Assembly (NCBI GenBank): GCA_905178155.1
Contig: CAJINV010000006.1
Coordinates: 3,501,402-3,565,401 of the forward strand
Direction of reading: 5' to 3'
Source: Amoebophrya sp. A120
Lineage: Eukaryota > Sar > Dinophyceae > Syndiniales > Amoebophryaceae
Length of the DNA: 64,000 bases
Made by a program: the position numbers and the translations under genes. How positions within the stretch are numbered: the first letter of the stretch is position 1; each line of letters opens with the position of its first letter. Positions 33,870 through 45,600 of this stretch are shown here, one piece after another. Below the pieces are notes generated by a model that was given only the letters and a program-made list of their open reading frames with translations, ran no database searches and was not told where the DNA came from.

Positions 33870-36427
33870 CTATATCCTCCCGGGCGAAGAAGTACTGCCA
33901 CCACCGCCGCCGATTGGCGAAGAAAGTATTGGTCTCCCCTCCGCATTATCAAATGCAAATATGCCTGGGTCTGGAAAATTGTGATGCAAGTCTCTGAAAA
34001 ATGGTGGGCGCACTACAATATGCAGCCAAGCATGACAAGTTTTTGCACTGCCATGTGTTTCGTTTTTCGCATGACAAGCTGCGTTTTTGCATGACAGGCA
34101 CCAAGCGCAGGCCCCGATCCTGCTTATGCATCACAGATCTAAGAGTCATTCCAGACAAGCATGACAAGTCCTACATTCATCTTCAAGCCCCAGACATTTT
34201 TGCAATGCGTACGCATCTCTTTCCCCCGCATCAGAATCCGCCGCTCCGGTTTTCGAGTTTAAACTTCCCGTTTCATCTTGATCTGCGTCCCCGTATATCC
34301 TCTCCCCCGCGTAGTAATATCGAAAGGAAAAATCCCGTCTCCCCATATCAAAACGAAGGCTCTGATGCTGGATCTGCGTACACAAGTCAAATCTGTCTTG
34401 CCCTGGAGAGGAAGGCAGGCCCATACGGAGCTTAGCGAGAGAGGATGTGGGCTAGGTACTAACTTGGCATGAAAAAAACGTCTGTGCTGTAGCCCCAACA
34501 GCATCACAAGCCGCGTGAGCAATGCGGCGGAGCTGCTTGTGGAGTTGCCGTCTTGCAAAACAGATGCGATTTGTGGCCACAAGTCAGCAACATAAATTTT
34601 CAGAAGCGTGCCTTGTCGATCGTATGGAGACGGGAGATTTTTCCTCACAATAAGTAGAACGCGCCCATCACAGCTGCGTACATGCCAATGAAGAGGAACG
34701 AAAACAGCACCTCGGAGTAGTGACCGGAGTCCGGGTGGACTTGTGAGCCCGTCCAGAGCGACATGACCGCCGCGATGATAAACTGGGGCTGTTTCAGCGC
34801 AAACATGACCTGTGCGAGGATACCGTGCCACTTCACCACCCCTCGTTTTGGCAAGGACGTGTACTTGAGAACCCCACCGGCATCAAGTGCAAATGTGTCT
34901 GGGTCTGGAAGGATGCAACTTGTCATGCTAAGTCTGGGTAGTGCAATTATTTGTGTTGCGTGATTACCAAGAAGTGTCCACTTCTGAACAAGCTTAGCGG
35001 CAGTGTCTCATGCAGGATAGACATGATGGAGAGTTCGCAGAACCTGTCGTGCTAGGTCCTGCATTGCAGACCTCATGGGGCATGGAAAATATGCATGGCA
35101 AGTCTGCATTCTTCCAGACCCAGACATTTTTGCATTTGATAACCGGCGATCTGGATCAACCAGCAGATTAGCAGGGAATAACCCAGGTAGACGTGGACCT
35201 GATAGTAAACAAACACAAAGGTAGTTTTTGATGAATTTGTTGAAATCATCTTTGGATTCATTTTTGTGGCAAAGAGATGAAACCATCATGGCTGTCTTAC
35301 TGCAGTAAGGAGTTCGCTCAACATGATGAGAAAATCCAAAATGGTTGCACGTTCTGCAACACGAACACAGTAGACGCAGCTCTACTATACCTGATGCCAC
35401 CACGGTGAGTCTTTTGCGAAGTGGCTGGCCCTATCAACTGTAAAAATGTCTGGGTCTGGAAGAATACGCGATTTGTAATGCAGGTTTTCCATGCCCCATG
35501 AGGTCTGGAATGCAGGGCCTAGCATGACAGATTCTGCGAGAGCTCTATCATGCCTATCCTGCATGAGAAACTCCTTTTCACCTTGGTCAAAAATGCACGG
35601 CTTTTGGTACTCATGCAACACAGATTGTTGCATGATCCAGATTTAGCATGACAAACATGCATTCTTCCAGACCCAGACATTTTTACATTTGATAGGCCCC
35701 TTTCTCCGCGTGCTGTAGGTACATGAACAACCATCCGAGAAATATCCCGAGCAAAAACGTCCCCACCCCAGAGTCAAGATCGGGACCCCGCAACACAAAT
35801 CGAGAAGTTTTGGCAGTCAAGCATGAGAAGTTCGTCTCTGTATTGTAGTGCAGGTTAGCAACGACAGCCGCAACGCAAATCCATCTACTCATCCTGTTTA
35901 GAGCATTACAAAGTCCAAAACACGATTGGAAACGCCTCTCATGGGGATGCGCATTACAAATCTTCCTGTGACTGGAAATCTGCATGACAACTCTGGGGTG
36001 GGTACGTTTTTACTCAGGATAAGAAAGAAAAACAGCCCGGCCAAGCTCATCAGTATCACGTGATTCCTGGACTCGTTCCCCTGCTCCAGTATTCCGAGGC
36101 CCATCAAACCTAACCCGATGGAGTTGCAGACAGGATGCAGCATAAATTTCCACACATTGCTGTACTTCTGAATAGCCACGGCGGAGACGGCGAGGGCAAC
36201 GGAGATGGCGAGATATGCAAGGCAAAAGCATCGACATCGTACTAGTATAAATCGCATGACAAATTTGCTCAGCATGAGATATGAAATTTGTCATGCTGTT
36301 TTACCTTGGAAAGGAGATTTGTAATGCATGACTGCAATTACTACAACGAGTACGATACTTTTGCACTGGATACGAGAGTCCCGCCTGCCATGTACCAGCG
36401 GGAGGTACGGGGAATCTTCACCGGCAT
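33870..36427 (-). CDS. G6: cytochrome b561-family membrane protein
   Basis: Eight exons, 257 aa; start ATG at 36427 (MPVKIPRTSRWYMAGG). Six hydrophobic helices are visible. The order HPVCNSIGLGLMGLG, RNHVILMSLAGLFFF, HQVHVYLGYSLLICWLIQIA and VVKWHGILAQVMFAL, with spaced His in successive helices, matches the four haem-ligating His of cytochrome b561 proteins, which pass electrons across membranes (ascorbate or ferric-reductase type; family knowledge). The Gly/Ser-rich tail ends GGGGGSTSSPGRI before TAG. Introns: six introners and one GT-AG intron at 35199-35390. Confidence 0.82.
33947..34211. mobile_element. Introner, family A with a B-like right tip, in G6
   Basis: TSD cgcat/cgcat. Confidence 0.9.
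34318..34652. mobile_element. Introner, family D, in G6
   Basis: TSD agtaa/agtag (4 of 5). Confidence 0.87.
34881..35141. mobile_element. Introner, family A, in G6
   Basis: TSD accgg/accgg; left tip CATC. Confidence 0.9.
35199..35390 (-). other. GT-AG intron of G6 (192 nt)
   Basis: GTATAGTAG to TTTACTATCAG on the minus strand; joins WWHQ to VHVYLGYS in the b561 core. Confidence 0.8.
35432..35694. mobile_element. Introner, family A, in G6
   Basis: TSD ggccc/ggccc. Confidence 0.9.
35743..36021. mobile_element. Introner, family C, in G6
   Basis: TSD agaaa/agaaa. Confidence 0.9.
36214..36372. mobile_element. Introner, family B, in G6
   Basis: TSD cgaga/cgaga. Confidence 0.9.
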
Positions 36428-37547
36428 GGTTTCTGGTTGGTAGTTAAATAATACGCAGGTCTGCTCGCAGGTATTCAAGATTTTACTTAGACAGAAAGCG
36501 TACTACTACAACACTTTGTGCAGCTGAGAGAGACAACTACAATCTCAGCCAGTAGGTCACCAACATCGTCACTGTCTTCATATTCACCCAGCACCCAACA
36601 TCAATATGTGTCGCCGTTGGCAAAAAGAAGAAGAAACTGCGAAAGTAGTAGGTGATATTGATTGATAACAGGGAAACAAAACACAAGGGACCTGTCGTGT
36701 CGGAATGTTAAGGCAACGTCGAGAGAAGATCGATGAAAAACGGACGAAGACCGATGCCGGATAGCATTTCTTCACGCTTACCGAACCTCCGAAAGATGAG
36801 GACGGAACTGCGGCTGTCGGTTGTGCTCTCTTTCAAAAGTGGCGCTCGTGCGACGTTGTCAACAATCGCAAACGAAGATCTTCCGAGTAATAGTTGTTCC
36901 TGGTTCGTTACAACTTCAAAAACCGAAAACAGCAACGAAAGGACGTGGTAGCTGCCAATCGCTAAACGAAACCGACACGAGATTCATGAGCAGCTTCTCT
37001 CTCGTCTAGTATTATATCGCTAGTACTTGCTGCTGCTGCAGCGCGGCCGAAATCCTGATAATTAAGTACACAAATGCGAGCACACGTCAGCTGCTTCGCC
37101 AGACATGCGTTTTTCATCTCTTCTTCTGCAGTAGCACTGTGACGACAGATTAGATACAAGGCTTCACTGGTGTTCAGTTTTTCTGCGCTGGGTACTACGA
37201 CCAGGGGGGTGTGGTCCGAAATTTTTTACAAGTGGTTGATATTGAACTTTGAGCTTCACAAATGCTAATCAGCAGTTTTTTCTTCAAATCGAGGCTGATT
37301 AGAAAATCAATTTTCTGGCAACGTTGGTACCAGTTTGATCATCAAATAAACATGAAGCGACGTAACCTCGCTTAGGTTTCGTGCTCGTTGTAACTTCAAT
37401 GAAAATAAGTAAATGTGTTCTACTGAACAATTTGATTATTGAATTTTGGAGAAAGTCGATAGAAGCCCAATTTCTGAGTTTTCAACTTGCTTTTCTTGTA
37501 CGGTAATCCAGAAAAGAAAAACCGCCGTCGATCCCTTGTTCGATTCC
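36428..37547. other. Spacer G7-G6
   Basis: About 1.1 kb with no supported gene and no introner. Confidence 0.6.
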
Positions 37548-39513
37548 TCACCTCGGCGGCAGCAAGTATTCATCCGCCAACAGGTATGGAAGCGTCAGGT
37601 TTGAAATCGACAAAGTTGAAATACAAGAAATAACTTGTAATGCATAAAATCGATACCAGTTGGAAGCCCAATTTCTAAGCGGTGCATCACAAATTTTGGC
37701 TGTCCCTAAATCCAGTTTGTCATGCTGCTTAGGCAAAGAAGACTGTCTTTCTAATGCTACTTTACCAGCTCGAACAGGCTTACAATCGGCGTCACTTGCC
37801 TGCTCTGCAACACACGCACCTCGCGTCATGCATTCTATGCATTACGTATTATTTCAAGAACTTTGACGATTTCGATCCTGACACACCCATAACAGGTCAT
37901 CCTCCTCGTCCACGATGTCTTCATGCCTTACCGTTTATCACACAGAAAAAAGCAGGCAGGTCACATTTGTAATGCAAAAATAAATACACAAAAAAATCTG
38001 TATCGCATATCCGAAACAGCGTGCGGCGGGGCCTCCCATGAAAGACTTTTCTGTGTATTTATTTTTGCATCACAAATGTGCCCTGCCTGCTTTTTTCTCT
38101 GGGATACCGTTGGACCCCTCCCGTCATCCTCGTCGTCATTGCCACCACCTGCATCCGCTACCCCCTCCTCCTCTACATCAACGACGTCCCTTCCCTGCCT
38201 AATCCTCTTTGGCGCCGTATCCTGAGGAAAAACGTCCCCACCCCAGAGCTGTCATGCAGATTTGCAACGACAAGGACATCTGTGATGCGCATGCTCATGG
38301 TAGGCATTTCCAATCGTGTTTTGAAATTTGTGATGCTGTGAACAGGATAAGCAGATGGATCTGTGATGCGGCTGCACTTGCTAATCTGCACTACACTACG
38401 GAGTGCAGCTTGTCATGCGTGACTCCCAAAACTCCTAGGTTTGTGTTGCAAAATCCCCATCTTGACTATGGGGTGGGGACGTTTTTACACAGGATACGCC
38501 GGCGCGGCCTCTAAATCCTCGTCTTCGTCCATAATATGCCTCTGCTGCTGGGGCTGCTCCGGCTCGCCTTGGAGAAACTGTTGGTGATGGTATATCATGT
38601 CATCACGACACATTGCAACAGGAATTTGTCATGCTAAACAAGAACCTTGAATATTAAACCTCCAACTCTCCGAGGACGGTGCGTGCTGGGGACGAAAAAA
38701 ATGATCTTGTATGAAAGCAAAAATTCTAATTCAGTATTTATACCGCTCCTTGTCCTTGCGCCGCCATCACATCCGGTTCCATTCCTGCCATACTCTTCGC
38801 TTTCCTCCTATCACAGGAAAAAGTGTTAACGTTAACGAAATTTGCCATGCAGGACCGCATCAGAAAAGGTGCCTAAATTTGTATTGCATAGCATGCATTC
38901 TAGGAAGACCCATCTGTCTTCCGTAGCTGCAATCTCTGGAAACCATTAACGTTAACACTTTTTTGCTTGATACCTCCCGCGTTTCTTTCCCACTTTCACC
39001 CCCAAGCCCGTTCCGTCGTGCCCCGGCCCGAGCCGCAATCTCTCGATCAAGTCCCGTAGTTTCGCGATGGTTTTTTGACTCGTCAGACTGATTATGCAAT
39101 ACAAATTTCCCGTACAACATGTGCAAAATGCATCACAAAGTTCGCTAACTTAAAGCGTCAAGAAACTTGTCATGCTGACCAAGATCGAAGGCAAGTTTTG
39201 TCATGCAGAGACAGCATTTGTACGTCGTGTACAGGAAATTTACTGTGGGTACTGATCATCTGCCGGCCGAGAAATTCTTCCACTTTCCCGCGGTATTCTT
39301 TGGTCATGAACCGGGTATGCACTGCGAAAGTATCGTATTAGTATAAGTTGCAATACAAATTGCCTCAGCATGAGACATGGAATCTGGAATGCGGATTTAC
39401 CTCGAGAAAAAGATTTGTAATGCATAGCTGCGATCATCTCGACGAGTACGATACTTTTGCACAGGATACCGGGAGCAGGGGAGCAACGTGTTGTAGAGTA
39501 AGTCAACGTCCAT
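37548..39513 (-). CDS. G7: small acidic protein of unknown function
   Basis: Eight exons, 178 aa; start ATG at 39513 (MDVDLLYNTLLPCSRF). The N-terminal 55 residues are helical (RGKVEEFLGRQMISLTSQ, IAKLRDLIERLRLG), then a basic patch VKVGKKRGRKAKS, a Gln/Pro stretch and a long Asp/Glu-rich C-terminal half (DVVDVEEEGVADAGGGNDDE) ending EYLLPPR. The layout suits a nuclear or chromatin-associated protein, but I recognise no family. It lies only 165 bp from the G8 stop codon. Introns: six introners with perfect TSDs and one GT-AG intron. Confidence 0.75.
37585..37891. mobile_element. Introner, family I, in G7
   Basis: TSD acagg/acagg. Confidence 0.9.
37936..38106. mobile_element. Introner, family K, in G7
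   Basis: TSD ccgtt/ccgtt; TIRs extend over GCAGGCAGG and TTTGTAATGC. Confidence 0.9.
38218..38496. mobile_element. Introner, family C, in G7
   Basis: TSD cgccg/cgccg. Confidence 0.9.
38578..38743 (-). other. GT-AG intron of G7 (166 nt)
   Basis: GTATAAATA to CATCACCAACAG; the only acceptor that keeps the downstream Gln/Pro frame open. Confidence 0.6.
38809..38972. mobile_element. Introner, family H, in G7
   Basis: TSD cctcc/cctcc. Confidence 0.9.
39093..39251. mobile_element. Introner, family G, in G7
   Basis: TSD ctgat/ctgat. Confidence 0.9.
39316..39468. mobile_element. Introner, family B, in G7
   Basis: TSD ccggg/ccggg. Confidence 0.9.
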
Positions 39514-39678
39514 TGTGTCGAATTGGATTCCGGAACTCGGCTATGCAATACAAAATCACCTCCAACACCAGCACTTCTTGTAGTTGTGTGCCTCCATTTT
39601 TTGTCATGCGAATGTAGATAAAATGATGAAGTAAAGTGGCACCGCATGCTATGTAAATTGACAATAAACTGAGGTTGG

Positions 39679-42600
39679 TCAACTACATGTTGATCTTGTG
39701 GTGATTTCACAAAAGCATATCGGGTTGCCCTGCTCTCCGTTCAACCCGATGGAGCAGTTCGCTTCTGACAGCTGTAACTCTACAAAACACCGCTGAAACG
39801 CGGTAGCCATATCCTGTGCAAAAGTATCGCACTCGTAGTAAAAATTGCAGTCCTGCATTACAACTTTTTTCTCAAGGTACTCTGCATGACAGATTTTATT
39901 TTATTTCTCATGCTGAGGAAATCGATATTTGTATTGCATTTATACGAGTACGATACTATAATTGCAATGCATAAACCAAATGTTCCGGCAACTGCGTTTC
40001 CCCGACCCTCCCGACCCACGTCCGCGTGATCTCGATCATGGACTGGCGGATGTCCATGTACGCGTGTTCTCCGCTCATTTCCAAAATCCACCCGAGCATA
40101 GTGCTTATGAAGTGGAAATACTGCTTCGCCAGCACCGGGTTTTTGTCCGCTTCCTTCCGCATTTTCTGGAATAGAGACTTACTCGCCTCCTTGATCGCGG
40201 GAATCATCCGCAACACCCCAAACTGCGCGCCGATGAGTTGCCCAATCGGGCCGTTCTTGATGTGATCGGATTCGCAGGATTGGTCGACCAGTTTTATCGA
40301 CGACAGCCCCATGGTGAGCAGATCCCGCAGCCCGCACAAGCCCGCGTCCTGCTTCACGTAAGTGGGGTCCGCGGTCTGGGAGTCGGACTCCGGGTTGTAT
40401 TTCGGCTCAAACGCGTTCTCCGGGATGTACTGGTTCGCGACCATGCCCTCGTGGGTTGACGTGTGCTTCATACACGCTTTATGGAATAAGTGCTCTATTA
40501 CCGTTATGCATTGCAAACGCATCGCACTCGTAGTATTGCAATACAAATTAGCTCAGCATGACAAACGGAATTTCTCATGCTGATTTAGCATGAAAAAGAA
40601 ATTTGTCTGGCATCACTGCAATTAGTACGAATACGATACTTTTGTTCAGGATAACCGTGTAGTAGTCTTCCCCGGCGAGGTTTGACCGGGTGACAGACCG
40701 AATTCCGGACTCCTGCGGTGGGTATCAAATGCAAATGTGTCTGGGTCTGGAAGGTTTGGGGAGTTTGTCATGCGAATTGTACATGGCTCCCAATGCCTGT
40801 GATGCATAGTACTCCAGCATCACAGCTTTCGCAAAGGTCTGCCCGTGTCTGTCCTGCATGAGAAGTTGTGCCCTCTCGTTGTCCGGGTGGAAACAGTCTG
40901 AGTGTCTTTTACTTTTGCCTCTCTTCTTGCAATACAGTTCTTTGTGTGATCGACAGCTAGCATCACAAATCTCATTCTTTATTCCAGACCCAGACATATT
41001 TGCATTTGATAGCGGGATGTAGGACTCTAAACTGTCCTCCGACGGGAAAGTGATTTTGTCACATTTCACCATCTATGAATTGCAAAAGTATCGTGCTTCG
41101 CTTGTATAAATGAAAATGCATCACAAATTCGTCAGCATGAGAAATAAGATTTGTAATGCTGATTCACCTTAGGGAAAATAATTGTAACGCATGATTGCAA
41201 TACGAGTACGATACTTTTGCACAGGATACCATCTCCTGCGTTATCCGCAGCTTCGCTTGGTAGTCGGCCATGGTGTGGTATGAACTGCAAAAGTATCGCT
41301 GTACTCGTAGGTATACATGCATTAGCATTACAAAGTTCGGAGTTCCTCAGCATGAGAAATAAAATCAAATACTCAAAAAATTTGTAATGCCGATTTACCT
41401 CAAGAAAAAAACTTGTAATGCATGATCGCAATACGAGTATCAGATACTTTTGCACAGGATATGTGGGTTTGGATCCGGTCCTTGATGTCCAGGAAAAGAT
41501 TGTAAAAATACGTCCAATATCAAACGCAAACATGTTCGGGTAGTTTGGAAGATTCTAAACTTGTGATGCTGTGTTTGGATTCTAAAAAAAATTGTATTGC
41601 ACGACCAGCAAGACGACTCCAGTTCTTTCTCCTACGCGGAGAGGGCATCATTATTATTTCTCATGCGGTGGATGCATCGCAAAGCCCGCTAAACATCTGT
41701 GATCAATCATGCTAGGGCATGCATTACAGACATCGCGGGTCATTCAAAATATGCATGACAAGCCTGGGAATCTTCCAGACATCCAGGAATATTTGCACTT
41801 GATATCCAGAGTAGTACCTCGTGGTCCTCGTAGACAAGAACCGGGTTCATGCAGACATATTGAAATTCCGCTTCCAGCTCTTCCTCTGTAGTCGTGTTGG
41901 GATTGTTATGCATTGCAAAAGCATCGTACTAGTATAAATGGCATGACAAATTTTCTCAGCATGAGAAATTGAATTTGTAATGCAGATTTGCCTTCAGAGA
42001 GAGATTTGTATTGCATGATTGCAATTACTACAAGTACGATACTTTTGCACAGGATAATTGTTGTCGGAGGTGGTGCCGCCGGCCTGTAGTGGTATTGATG
42101 TCGTGTGTATCAACTGGATATACAGCAATATTACAACTCCCTCTTCCTCAGAATCAGGATTACGCATGTGAGCAACATCACACATGATAACCAATTTTGT
42201 CATGCGAAACTCAAATGTGACGGAAGGGTTTCCACGTAAAGGTATCAATGAACAATTATCAAATACCTCTTCCTCTTCCCCCATTAAATTCAATTTCCTT
42301 TTCGCCGTGCTTTTCCTGCCAAACGCCCTCCCCTGGATCTGGATATCCCGATCTTTCACCCGTCTTCGCCAGCTGATGTACAAGGGTCGCATATGAACTG
42401 CAAAAGAATCGCACTTGGTATAAATTGCTATTGCATTACAAATTAGCTCAACATGAAATAAAATGAAATTTGTCATGCTAAATTACCTAAGAAACCAGAT
42501 TTGTCACGCTAGTCTGGCATTTATACGAGTACGATACTTTTGCACAGGATATCGCATGTTCGCGGACAATTTTGGAATGTTCACCGGAACATCGTCCTTT

Positions 42601-45600
42601 GACTTGATGACATTTTCATCGATATCGTCCTCGTCATTCCCCTGCTGTTGAAAGGTTTTGTGCAGGCGGTGGCACACTTGTTTCAAAGCGTTGTTCCCCG
42701 CCGTGGACTCGTCCTCCTGGAAATTCATGCCCCCGGTCGACATAGCCGGGTCTTCGAAAAAGATCGGATCCATCCGGAGAACGTTCTGCAACGAATACTG
42801 CATTATGAACTGCAAAAGTATCTTACTCGTATGACAAATGCATTACAAATTTCCTCACCGTGAGAACTGGAATTTGTGATGCTGTTTTACCTTAAGGACA
42901 AGATTTGTCGTGCATAATTGCAATTAGTACGGCTACGGGTACGATACTTTGGCAGTGCATATGCATCTGTAGGCTGTCGAAGTACAAATTGACCGCCAGG
43001 TGTATCCTGAGCAAAAAACGTCTCCGCCCCTTAGTTGTCATGCAAACCTGCATGCCCGGAACATCTGTAATGCGGCTCCGCATAGCGGGCATTTTCTAAC
43101 CGTGTTTGGTAATCCTAATCTGTAATGCGCGAATCAGGATGAGAGAGTGGATCTGCGATGCGTCTGGGCTACCTAAGCAGGACTATACTGCATGTCCCCA
43201 AACTTGTCATGCACCAGTCCCAAAACTTGTGGACTTGTCTAGCAGATTCCCCATCTTGACTCTGGGGCGGGGACGTTTTTACTCTGGATAAGGTGTTTCA
43301 CATACACGTCCCGGTGCTTTTTCAACAATCGGGTGATGAGGAGATGACGAAATTCGAAAATCGTGTAGGCGAGATTCCGTTCCGAGTGGCCCTGCGCAGT
43401 GATCGCGGAGATTTCGGATTCTAAATAGTCGTCCATCTGTATGAAAGCCTCAGAATGGAAATTCTCAGAGTGGAAATAAGTAGTTTGTGATGCAAGAAAT
43501 GCGACACCAAAGCGACTGTATTGCAGAGGGCGCAGTGGGAGCCGACTATTGTGCCTCTACGGGTTCAGAATTGGGCTGCTGATCAGCACGAGAGAAGGGC
43601 ACCCCTTTGCCCTAACTAGCATGACAGACATGCTTTGAGTGCCCGGCAAGTTTGTCATGCGCCGACTAGAAATGGCACTTCAACTGGTGTCCTTTTTTTG
43701 CATTACAAACTATTTTCACTTTGAGGATTTCCAACCTGAGGCGTTCATAATCTGCCGGCTGTTGAGGAAAAACAAGTTTCCGTTGTTCAACTCCAAGATC
43801 ACGTCCGCGTATCAAACAAAAAAATGTATAACATTAATAACGGATTTCACAGATGCGATGGCGGTCATGGATTACAAAATTTGCATTCCATGCATGCTAC
43901 GCAATACAAATTTGGGCACTTTGCCTTTCTTGATGCATTACTGCATCACAAATTCCGTTAACCGTAACACTCTTTCTTGCGATACCGCGTAGTGTTGGTT
44001 CACCCTCGCGGAGGATGAAGCGGTGTATGCATTGCAAAAGCACTCATCGCATCCATACATCAAAGCGCAGTCTTCACGCAAGACAGATCTCTTTGCTATA
44101 GGGGAGGACGCATTACAAACTCCGTTTCTCATCCTGCTGAGGAAATTTCTCATGCGATTCTTGTTATGTACAATGCGATGTTACTTTTGCAATGCATACG
44201 GTGTACTGCGCGTCGATGATCCTCGCACTGCGGAAGTGCGGCGTTTTCTCATCTTCGACGTAGTTCGAGAAAAAAGCGAGCGGGTTGTTCCTCTTGTCAA
44301 TCTCATCGTGTGCAGAAATGATCGTCGCACCGCCTGTGATGTTTGGTTTGTTCATCTTCTTCTTCATCTTAGGACTCGCGGAACCGCCGGCTCTGGATGG
44401 TGAGTTCGACTTCTTCAGTTCCTTTGCGTTTTCCTTCATCTCTTTAAAGCTTTCCACTTTCCCGCTGGTTGCCTGGACGACGAAGTGGTTTAGACCTACT
44501 TGCACCAATTTCGCCAGGGGGATCAGCAACTGCCTCGGTAAGCGATTCACCGACGTGAAGCGGAGAAGGGAGAATAATTGTTGGATCAGATCGTGGTTCA
44601 GAAAGCACCCCAAGTGCGCGTGAATTTCCACCGCGTGCTATTGAGAGAAAAAATCCCCCCTCCCCATATCAAAGCGGAAATCTGTGACGCGGGATTTGTG
44701 TACACAAATCGACTCTGTCTCGCAGGAGAGGACTGCACGCAGATCGCACACCTAGGCTGGGGCTTTATTTTGGTGTAGGCGGCTAGCATGACAGGCGTCT
44801 CCCCCGTAGGCCTCACAGCATGACCAATCGACTGCATAATTAACGCGGCGGACACTCTGCGTTTGCTTTCCTGCAAGACAGACAGGATCTGTGGCCACAA
44901 ATCTGCATCACAATTTTTTTGCGAGTTACGCTTTCAATACGGGGAGGGCGGGGGATTTTTCCTTACGATACCCGCTCCACGTACTGCATCAACTCGAACG
45001 TTCTCGCTGGATACTGCAACGCTACCTGTCCCGGCTATCAAATGTAAAAGTGTAGTCTGGGTCTGGAAGATAATTGGTAGACTTGTCTTCATGCAGCTGT
45101 GTCATGATCCATGTCTTCTGGAAAAATGCAGGCCCTAGCATGACAGATTCTGGGAGATGAGCCCTATCATGCCTATCCTGCATGAAAAACTTCCTCTCAA
45201 CTTGATCAAAAGTGGACAACTTTTGGCATTCATGCAACACAGATTTTTGCACAATCCAGAATTTTATCTTAGCATTACATACAAGTTGCAATCTTCCAGC
45301 CCAAGACATTTGTACAATCCATACCGGCTGTACCTGCTCTATTTCCCCATCCAAATTCATGGGGGCGTCCGGGTCAAGAAAATTCACCTTCAGCCACTGG
45401 TCTACCCGGTTCAGCCGCGGTCCTTTTGGCTTTCTGGATTTATTTTGCTTCACGACATTTGCTTCTGCTGCTACTGCTCCTGCTATCAAAGAAAAAAAAT
45501 GTGTACAGTGCAAGTAACTTGTTTATTTTGATGTAGTTGAGCAGCATCACGATATTCTTTTTGCTTTTTTGCAGAGGTCATGAAACTAGTCTAGAATCCG

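Noticed and set aside
13079-39678. Spliced-leader, tRNA or rRNA genes in the spacers
   Set aside because: I looked for leader-like, cloverleaf and rRNA-like sequences by eye and found none that I could support.
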